Assembly (NCBI RefSeq): GCF_010730955.1
Contig: NZ_AP022577.1
Coordinates: 1,116,001 to 1,180,000, forward strand
DNA length: 64,000 bases
Origin: Mycolicibacterium aubagnense
GTDB lineage: Bacteria > Actinomycetota > Actinomycetes > Mycobacteriales > Mycobacteriaceae
Direction: 5' to 3'
In this document: in pieces, positions 55,697 through 64,000 of the stretch
How the letters are laid out: every line of letters starts with the position of its first letter
How positions within the stretch are numbered: the first letter of the stretch is position 1
Program-made: the position numbers and the translations under genes
The notes under the pieces: model-generated
Databases searched by the model: none
What the model was told of the DNA's origin: nothing
What the model saw: the letters and a program-made list of their open reading frames with translations, nothing else

Positions 55697-56397
55697 TCGC
55701 TCATCGTAGTCACGGCCGGTTCATCCTCTTGTCGGCCGGCCCGGTCCCCCACCACGTGTGCCCATCCGCTGGCCGCGAGCCAGCGACGCGGGATGCACCG
55801 CAGCACCAGTTGCACCAGCGGCCCAATCCCCAAGGCGTACACCACGGTTCCGATGCCGACGGTGCCACCCAACAGCCACCCGGTGGCCAGTACGGTGACC
55901 TCGATGCCGGTCCGGACCAGGCGCACCGACCATCCGGTCCGGGCCACCAGCCCCGTCATCAGTCCGTCGCGGGGACCCGGCCCCATCCCGGCGCCGATGT
56001 ACATCACCGTGCTCAGGGCGTTGAGCACGACAGCGCCGACCATCATCACGGTGCGCACCGGCAGCGTCGCCGGTTGCGGCAGCACCGCGAGTGCGGCGTC
56101 GACGGTGATGGAGATGACGATGACGTTGGCGACGGTGCCGATACCCGGTCGGGTGCGCAGCGGAATCCAGCCCAGCAGCACCACGACGCCGACGAGCGCC
56201 GTGGCGCCGCCGATGGTCAGCCCGGTGTGCTTGGCGAGGCCCTGATGAAAGACGTCCCACGGGTCCAGGCCCAGACCGGCCCGCACGAACAGCGCCATCG
56301 ACAGGCCGTAGCCACTCAGACCTGCCAGCAGCAGCGCCGAGCGGGCGACGCCGGCTGTCACGCGGAAACCCGGGGCGCGTTGTGCCGCCGCCTTCAC
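55666..56397 (-). CDS. YczE family membrane protein
   Basis: 243-aa integral membrane protein with about five hydrophobic segments (near 17-37, 60-80, 90-108, 115-137 and 160-182). It has the family blocks GLDPWDVFHQGLAKHTG (about 43-59) and GMGPGPRDGLMTGLVARTG (about 132-150). YczE proteins occur beside MocR-type YczR regulators in many bacteria; that divergent partner is present at 56600. Function and substrate are unknown. ATG overlaps the small upstream ORF (ATGA), and its tail overlaps the ABC gene, an unusually long overlap for a gene absent from this place in M. tuberculosis. Confidence 0.87.
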   Translation of the reverse strand: MKAAAQRAPGFRVTAGVARSALLLAGLSGYGLSMALFVRAGLGLDPWDVFHQGLAKHTGLTIGGATALVGVVVLLGWIPLRTRPGIGTVANVIVISITVDAALAVLPQPATLPVRTVMMVGAVVLNALSTVMYIGAGMGPGPRDGLMTGLVARTGWSVRLVRTGIEVTVLATGWLLGGTVGIGTVVYALGIGPLVQLVLRCIPRRWLAASGWAHVVGDRAGRQEDEPAVTTMSECPAPSTTTS

Positions 56398-56537
56398 CTG
56401 TGGTCCTGGAAGCGAGCGCGGATGGCGTCCAGTTCGTGCCGCACGCGGGCAGCATCGAGATCGCGGACATCGGCGCGGTTGTCGCGCCTCGACTGGGCAC
56501 GCTTCTCCGCCAGTTTAGATAGCCAGTTCGTTCGCAT
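56394..56537 (-). CDS. 47-aa charged small protein upstream of yczE
   Basis: Encodes MRTNWLSKLAEKRAQSRRD and continues as a basic/acidic helix to IRARFQDHR; no hydrophobic segment. Its TGA overlaps the yczE ATG by four bases, the coupling seen at most real operon junctions here, and it lies between the YczR operator and yczE. The ribosome site is weak. It could be a real small gene or a leader ORF that couples yczE translation. Confidence 0.5.
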   Translation of the reverse strand: MRTNWLSKLAEKRAQSRRDNRADVRDLDAARVRHELDAIRARFQDHR

Positions 56538-56597
56538 GGGCCAATTTTCTCGGTCAACTGGCTTGCCATTCAATAGCCAGTTGACCAATACTGGCTT
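56509..56597. promoter_or_regulatory. YczR operator region with repeated GCCAGTT half-sites
   Basis: A perfect 12-bp inverted repeat (GGTCAACTGGCT at 56552-56563, AGCCAGTTGACC at 56575-56586, spacer 11) lies in the divergent region. Further half-sites are GCCAGTTT (56509-56516), AGCCAGTT (56521-56528) and ACTGGCTT (56590-56597). Direct and inverted half-sites together are usual for dimeric MocR-type regulators, so autoregulation of yczR and control of yczE are expected. Confidence 0.7.
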
Positions 56598-56599
56598 CA

Positions 56600-58051
56600 A
56601 TGTCGATCGAGATGTCAGCCAGATCACTGGACGAAGTCCTGCTGGCACGAGAACTGGGCAACTGGCGCACCTCCAGCCTCAGCGGTCCCGCATATCTGGG
56701 CCTGGCCGACGCGATCCGCCTGCTCATCGTCGACGGCCGTCTTCCCGTCGGCGCCCGGTATCCCAGCGAACGCGCGCTGGCCGACGCCCTGCGCGTCTCC
56801 CGCACCACCGTGACCGCCGCCTACGCCCAGCTGCGCGAGGACGGCTACCTCAATGCCCGTCGCGGCGCCCGCAGCACCACGGCGCTGCCGCATGCGGCGA
56901 CTGCGGGCGTGCCGATCCCCACCGCGCGGACCGGCACGCTGAGCCTGGCCGACGCCGCCCCTTCCGCACCGGCGGCGGCCACCCTCGAGGCCTTCGCCCG
57001 CGCGGCCCAGCGCCTGGCACCACATCTGCACGACATCGGCATCGAACTTGCCGGCGTCGCCGAGCTTCGCCAGGCCATCGCCGAAAGATATTGCGCCAGA
57101 GGCCTTCCCACCGATCCTGACGAGATCATGGTGACCACCGGAGCGCTGCACGCGATCAATCTGGTGCTGGCCACCTACGCCCGCCCGGGCGACCGGGTGC
57201 TGATCGAACAGCCGACGTACCACGGGGCCATCTCACTGATCGCCGCTTCGGGCGCCCGCCCGGTGCCGGTCAGCATGACCGACGACGGCTGGGAACTCGA
57301 TGCCGTGCAGGCCGCCATGCGGCAACTGGCCCCCACTCTGGCCTATCTGATCGTCGACAACCACAACCCGACCGGGCTGAGCCTGCCGGCCACAGGTCGG
57401 GAACGCCTCGCGCGCATCATCGCCGAGACCCGCACCCGCACGATCATCGACGAAACCGTCTGCGACATCTGGCTGGACGAGCCGCTGCCGCCGCCGCTGG
57501 CCTCCTACCTGGAGAGTCGCCGCGACCTGGTGATCACCGTCGGCTCGATGTCGAAGTCCTTCTGGGGTGGCCTGCGGGTCGGCTGGATTCGTGCCGAACG
57601 ATCCACCCTGGCCGCCATCGCGGCGGTCCGGCCGTCGATCGACCTGGGCACCGCCATTTTCGAGCAACTGGCGTCGGCCGACCTGCTCCGGCAGGCCGAG
57701 ACCGTGTTGCCGGCTCGTCGCGAACTGTTGCGCGCCCGTCGAGAATTGGTGAGTTCGCTTCTGCAGGAACAGCTTCCGGACTGGACGGCCAGCCCATGCC
57801 ACGGCGGCATGTCGATGTGGATGCGGCTGCCCGCGCCCATGAGCTCAGCGCTGTCCGCCGCGGCGTCACGACTGGGGCTCGTCATCCCGGCGGGTCCGCG
57901 CTTCGGAGTCGACGGCACCCTGGAACGCTTCATCCGGGTGCCCTACACCCAGCCTGAGGAGCGCCTGCGAGAATCGGTTGCGGTGTTGGCTCAGGCGTGG
58001 CGCAACGTCACCGGCGCCGGTGCGCCAGATGCGCACGCCGTCATGGTCTGA
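56600..58051 (+). CDS. MocR-family transcriptional regulator (YczR type)
   Basis: 483-aa fusion of a GntR winged-helix domain (about 25-95; IRLLIVDGRLPVGARYPSERALADAL-type block ending VSRTTVTAAYAQLREDGYL) and a fold-type I aminotransferase domain (about 115-470). The aminotransferase part has VTTGALHAINLVL, NHNPTGLSLP and the PLP lysine in TVGSMSKSFWGGLRVGW (about 319), so it should bind PLP. The divergent yczE and the strong palindrome support a YczR identity over PdxR or GabR. ATG at 56600 lies at the operator edge; ATG at 56612 is an alternative. Confidence 0.9.
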   Translation: MSIEMSARSLDEVLLARELGNWRTSSLSGPAYLGLADAIRLLIVDGRLPVGARYPSERALADALRVSRTTVTAAYAQLREDGYLNARRGARSTTALPHAATAGVPIPTARTGTLSLADAAPSAPAAATLEAFARAAQRLAPHLHDIGIELAGVAELRQAIAERYCARGLPTDPDEIMVTTGALHAINLVLATYARPGDRVLIEQPTYHGAISLIAASGARPVPVSMTDDGWELDAVQAAMRQLAPTLAYLIVDNHNPTGLSLPATGRERLARIIAETRTRTIIDETVCDIWLDEPLPPPLASYLESRRDLVITVGSMSKSFWGGLRVGWIRAERSTLAAIAAVRPSIDLGTAIFEQLASADLLRQAETVLPARRELLRARRELVSSLLQEQLPDWTASPCHGGMSMWMRLPAPMSSALSAAASRLGLVIPAGPRFGVDGTLERFIRVPYTQPEERLRESVAVLAQAWRNVTGAGAPDAHAVMV

Positions 58052-58057
58052 GCGGTA

Positions 58058-58372
58058 CTACTGCTGACTCTGGATCATGCCGATGCAGGTGCCGATGTGC
58101 TCCGGCGTGCAAGGAATTCCGTTCACCGTCTGCAGCCCACCGACCGACTGGGTGATCTGCGCACCCGTGCCCCCACTGTTGGTCGTCTGCGGCGGCACCG
58201 CCTGCGGGCCGATGCCCGTCGACTGGCCACTGACGCACACGCCGTCGAAGTGGCTGGGCACGGTGCCCCACGGGCAGGCGTAGGCCGGGGCGGCGGCCGT
58301 CAGCGAGACGACCGACAGAGGACCGGCGACCAACGCGACAGCACTCGCACCCACCAGAACCGCACGCTTCAC
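58058..58372 (-). CDS. Small secreted protein
   Basis: 104-aa exported protein. A signal peptide (about 1-34, VLVGASAVALVAGPLSVVSLTAAAPAYA) is followed by a mature part with four Cys (CPWG, GVCV, IPC, TCIG), probably two disulfides, and a Thr/Gly/Gln-rich middle. The GTG at 58372 follows GGGGAGAT and is preferred to an upstream frame. No family is recognised, though it is like the many small Cys-containing mycobacterial secreted proteins. Its convergent neighbour yczR stops six bases away. Confidence 0.78.
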   Translation of the reverse strand: MKRAVLVGASAVALVAGPLSVVSLTAAAPAYACPWGTVPSHFDGVCVSGQSTGIGPQAVPPQTTNSGGTGAQITQSVGGLQTVNGIPCTPEHIGTCIGMIQSQQ

Positions 58373-58467
58373 GTCACCATCTCCCCACACTTACGCAGCA
58401 AATCAACATCAGCAGTCACCACTGTAACGCGATACCGGAGCTGGTGTGCCCTGGCCGCCCACATTCG

Positions 58468-58520
58468 GACCGACTCCTCAGCGCAGCTCGTACCTCACTG
58501 CTTGATCGTCGCCGGTCCTA
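58468..58520. repeat. 53-bp direct repeat, copy 1
   Basis: One of two 53-bp copies nine bases apart in the gap behind serB2; they differ at one base. Copies begin GACCGACTCCTCAGCGCAGC and end GTCGCCGGTCCTA. Confidence 0.9.
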
Positions 58521-58529
58521 TCTGAAGTT

Positions 58530-58579
58530 GACCGACTCCTCAGCGCAGCTCGTACCTCGCTGCTTGATCGTCGCCGGTC

Positions 58580-58582
<3 letters not shown>
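58530..58582. repeat. 53-bp direct repeat, copy 2
   Basis: Second copy; its last three bases are the stop codon of serB2 (minus strand). The duplication therefore begins exactly at the serB2 end, suggesting a local duplication of its 3' flank. Confidence 0.9.
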
Positions 58583-59821
<1,239 letters not shown>

Positions 59822-59841
59822 TCAGGTCCCCTAACGCAGAA

Positions 59842-59866
59842 CCGCCCGCGCCTTAGGCGCGGGCGG
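59842..59866. terminator. Intrinsic terminator after ctaD
   Basis: A perfect 11-bp GC stem (59842-59852 with 59856-59866) with a three-base loop TTA lies 12 bases beyond the ctaD stop. No T-run; the stem is very stable. Confidence 0.8.
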
Positions 59867-59878
59867 ATCGGCTGATTT

Positions 59879-61648
<1,770 letters not shown>

Positions 61649-61787
61649 TCCTCCATCGCACGGCATTGCGGCGAGGGTCCTACAAACTGTCGTAATTGGC
61701 TCGTGGCGGCGCCGTTCCCGGCGTTGCGCCGGTAGTCGCGACCGCGCCGCGCCGGGGCCGGACCGCGCGGGTGTTACCGTCGGCCAC

Positions 61788-62903
61788 GTGCAGTTTCCGA
61801 CTTCCCGTACCCGGCGGTTCAGCGCGAGCGCAGCGGTCTTCACCGCCCTCAGCGCGACGGCCGCGACCGTCCTGACGGGCTGCTCGGGCCACACCAGCGA
61901 ACCGCAGGCAGCCAACTCAGCTCCCATCACCAGCACCACCCGTATCGCCACCGCAGGCGTGTTGGGCAACCAGCGCCGGCCCGATGACTCGTGTGCACCC
62001 ACACCAGCCGCACTCGACCCCGGAGTGCTCGACGTCCCGCCGACCCGCCAGGTGCAACATGCGGCCGGCGCCACCGACGTCAAGACCGACCCGCAGCGCA
62101 TCGTCGTCCTGTCGGGCACAGCGCTCGACGCGCTGTGCGCGCTGGGACTGCAGTCCCGCGTCGTCGCCGCGGCGACTCCGACGGATTCGTCGGGCCAGAC
62201 GTCATATCTGGGCACCGTCATCCACAACGTGCCCGGGACCGGCGCCCGCAGTGCACCCGACATGGCTGCCATCAAGGCCGCCAATCCCGATCTGATCATC
62301 GGCTCGCAGGCATCGGCGACGTCCGACACCTACGGCGCGTTGTCGGCGATCGCGCCGACGGTGCTCACGGGAGCCTCCGGCGCCGTCTGGCAGGACGATC
62401 TGCGCATGGTCGGTGCGGCCACCGGGCGCGGTGCGGCCGCGGGCGCACTGGTCGACGGGTTCAACGCCGACGCCACCAAGGTCGGCGGACAGACCGACGC
62501 CCCGCACTTCCAGGTGTCGGTGGTGCAGCTGACCGAGGGCGCCATGCGCGTCTGGGGCGCGAACAACTTCCCCGGCAGCGTGCTGGCCCGAACCGGCGCG
62601 GATCGCCCTGCGCCACAACGGTTTACCGACAAGCCCTACCACGAGATCGACATCTCGAAGCTGGGCCCCGGCACCGACTTCTCGTCGGCCGACGGCGACA
62701 TCGTCTATCTGTCGTTCGACTCCCCCGCAGCCAAGGACCGGGCCGCCACCCTGCTGGACAGTCCGGCTTGGAAGAAGCTCGCAGCCACCCGTGACAACCG
62801 GGTGTTCGTGGTGAACAACGAGGTGTGGCAGACGGGTCAGGGCATCGTGGCGGCCCGCGGCATGCTCGACGACCTGCACTGGCTCAACGCGCCCATCAAC
62901 TGA
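61788..62903 (+). CDS. fecB: Iron-siderophore substrate-binding lipoprotein FecB
   Basis: 371-aa periplasmic-binding-protein-like lipoprotein, the Rv3044 counterpart. The signal ends in the lipobox VLTGC (Cys at about 32). A variable spacer leads to a two-lobed binding fold: IVVLSGTALDALCALGLQSRVVA (about 105-127 in parts), IKAANPDLIIGSQAS, APTVLTG, and the late DIVYLSFDSPAAKD. It likely takes part in heme or ferri-siderophore handling; no permease gene is adjacent. GTG start; a -10-like TACCGT ends eight bases before it, so a leaderless message is possible. Confidence 0.92.
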   Translation: MQFPTSRTRRFSASAAVFTALSATAATVLTGCSGHTSEPQAANSAPITSTTRIATAGVLGNQRRPDDSCAPTPAALDPGVLDVPPTRQVQHAAGATDVKTDPQRIVVLSGTALDALCALGLQSRVVAAATPTDSSGQTSYLGTVIHNVPGTGARSAPDMAAIKAANPDLIIGSQASATSDTYGALSAIAPTVLTGASGAVWQDDLRMVGAATGRGAAAGALVDGFNADATKVGGQTDAPHFQVSVVQLTEGAMRVWGANNFPGSVLARTGADRPAPQRFTDKPYHEIDISKLGPGTDFSSADGDIVYLSFDSPAAKDRAATLLDSPAWKKLAATRDNRVFVVNNEVWQTGQGIVAARGMLDDLHWLNAPIN

Positions 62904-62906
62904 GGC

Positions 62907-63944
62907 TCATTCGACGCCTTGCAATGCCTGCTGGCCGAACTGCCCGAGCGCCAGCGACCCCTCGGGCAGCACCAGTTCGCCGGCCTCGATGCGTTCCCGG
63001 AGATAGGCGAACGTCTGCGCGGTCTGCGCGAAGAGATGCTCACCGGCACGTAGCGTGGGGCGACTCTGGGCGTCCGGGGTGGTGAACTGCGGCAGCGGCC
63101 TGACCTCGGTGTCGTAGTCCACGTTGAAGAACAGCGGGAACGAGTACCGCTCCTCGGCCACCTTGCGCACGCGGTGGCTGGTCGCCACGAACGCGCCGTT
63201 CGTCCACAATTCGAGCAGATCGCCGATGTTGACGACGAAAGCACCATCGACCGGCGGGACATCGATCCAGTCACCGGCGCCGTTGAGCACCTCCAACCCG
63301 GGGGCCGTCGGCTTGAGCAAGGTGAAGCATTCGTAGTCGGTGTGCGCGCCGATGCCGACACTGTCTTTGGCGTCCGGGTTGTACGGGTAGTGGATGAGCC
63401 GCAACTGGCTGGGAGTCTTGGTGGCGTGCCGGGAGAACACCTCGGGGTCTTCACCGAGTGCCACCGCGAACGCCCACAGCAGCCGCTGCCCCACCGCCAG
63501 CAACGCCTGGTAGTAGGCGGTCACGGCGGCGGCGAATCCCGGCAGCTCAGGCCACACGTTGGGACCCAGCATCGGGTTGCCGGAAAGGTAGTCCGGGTCG
63601 TCCGCAGGCAGGTCCAGCGCGGTGTCGAAGGCTTCTTTCAGATCCGGGACGGTGCCCTCCAAGCCCTCCTCACCGACGGGCACATAGCCGCGGTGGCACC
63701 GCGACAACCCGATGTAGTTGCGCATCTTCTCTGCCACCGGCAACGCGAAGAAGTCCTTCACGGCAGCGAGCATGGCAGTGAACAGGGACTCGTCGACGCC
63801 GGTACCGCTGATGTAGAAGAAGCCGACTTCGGCTGCCGCACGGCCGATCTCGGCGGCCACGCGCTCCTGCTCGGCACGATCGTCCGAGTACAGCCCACTG
63901 ATGTCGATGACGGGCACCGACGTGAATGACGTTATGCCACCCAT
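62907..63944 (-). CDS. 2-oxoglutarate/Fe(II)-type dioxygenase (isopenicillin N synthase family)
   Basis: 345-aa non-heme iron oxygenase. The N-terminal DIOX_N part (PVIDISGLYSDD, EVGFFYISGTGVDE) precedes the double-stranded helix with the iron triad in HTDYE (His and Asp, about 219-221) and the distal His in ATSHRVRKV (about 277), followed by the cosubstrate Arg in RYSFPLFF. Members act on many substrates and none is implied here. The ATG lies inside the end of another gene upstream (overlap of 13 bases) and is served by GGAAGGGA. Confidence 0.9.
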   Translation of the reverse strand: MGGITSFTSVPVIDISGLYSDDRAEQERVAAEIGRAAAEVGFFYISGTGVDESLFTAMLAAVKDFFALPVAEKMRNYIGLSRCHRGYVPVGEEGLEGTVPDLKEAFDTALDLPADDPDYLSGNPMLGPNVWPELPGFAAAVTAYYQALLAVGQRLLWAFAVALGEDPEVFSRHATKTPSQLRLIHYPYNPDAKDSVGIGAHTDYECFTLLKPTAPGLEVLNGAGDWIDVPPVDGAFVVNIGDLLELWTNGAFVATSHRVRKVAEERYSFPLFFNVDYDTEVRPLPQFTTPDAQSRPTLRAGEHLFAQTAQTFAYLRERIEAGELVLPEGSLALGQFGQQALQGVE

Positions 63945-64000
63945 GAATCCACATTCCCTTCCGATTCAGCCACCGTCCAGCGCACGTCGTTGGCCTGGAT
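63932..64000 (-). CDS. 3' end of an unidentified gene (cut by window edge)
   Basis: The last 22 codons, ANDVRWTVAESEGNVDSWVA-like and ending TAA at 63932-63934, show G/C at the third position in the first ten codons, as a real gene here would; the other two frames do not. It overlaps the dioxygenase start by 13 bases, as in an operon. Too short to identify. Confidence 0.4.
   Translation of the reverse strand: MQANDVRWTVAESEGNVDSWVA

Overview
The window is high-GC actinobacterial DNA whose gene content and order point to a Mycobacterium-type genome, most likely a non-tuberculous Mycolicibacterium-like species. The best markers are RbpA, separate Ppm1 and Lnt genes (fused in M. tuberculosis, separate in M. 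smegmatis), the CobI-CobJ fusion, F420-type PPOX proteins, SerB2, mycobacterial CtaD and FecB, and a long run of genes matching the M. tuberculosis Rv3024c-Rv3044 order. All orthologue names come from recognising protein sequences by eye; no search was run.

Layout. 1-5841: treX (5' end cut), treY and treZ, which turn glycogen-type glucan into trehalose. 5838-8781: ilvA, a membrane protein and a patatin-like hydrolase. 8782-9020: no gene, but a candidate structured RNA. 9021-10483: two small unknown genes divergent from rbpA. 10544-16949: a minus-strand run of ppm1, lnt, an amidohydrolase, fxsA, and purU sandwiched between two F420/PPOX paralogues. 17022-27725: aerobic cobalamin genes (cobN; cobG-cobH-cobIJ; SDR-cobL-cobM-cobK) with a 36-aa membrane peptide gene in the middle. 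27761-31821: an F420-dependent biliverdin-reductase-like gene, an acyl-CoA ligase, a low-complexity surface protein and a MetE-like protein.

31940-62903 follows the Rv3024c-Rv3044 backbone: mnmA, iscS, two acyltransferases, etfA/etfB, the methylglucose lipopolysaccharide-type glucan genes (methyltransferase, GH57, GT4, hexapeptide transferase), two further methyltransferases, enoyl-CoA hydratase, Nudix, ABC ATPase, serB2, ctaD and fecB. Three blocks interrupt it: an alcohol dehydrogenase / aldehyde dehydrogenase / Baeyer-Villiger monooxygenase set with a KstR-type operator; a multicopper oxidase with a copper-repressor-type operator and a probably leaderless promoter; and a YczR-YczE regulator/membrane pair with a 12-bp perfect inverted repeat. 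Each block has palindromic or direct repeats at or near one edge. The window closes with a 2-oxoglutarate/Fe(II)-type oxygenase and the cut 3' end of one more gene.

Functionally the window is mostly chromosomal housekeeping: alpha-glucan and trehalose metabolism at one end and methylated glucan assembly further on, cobalamin synthesis, protein lipidation and mannosylation, sulfur transfer to tRNA, electron-transfer flavoprotein and the cytochrome oxidase core. No tRNA, rRNA, CRISPR array, insertion sequence or phage gene was recognised. No gene-free stretch exceeds 300 bases.
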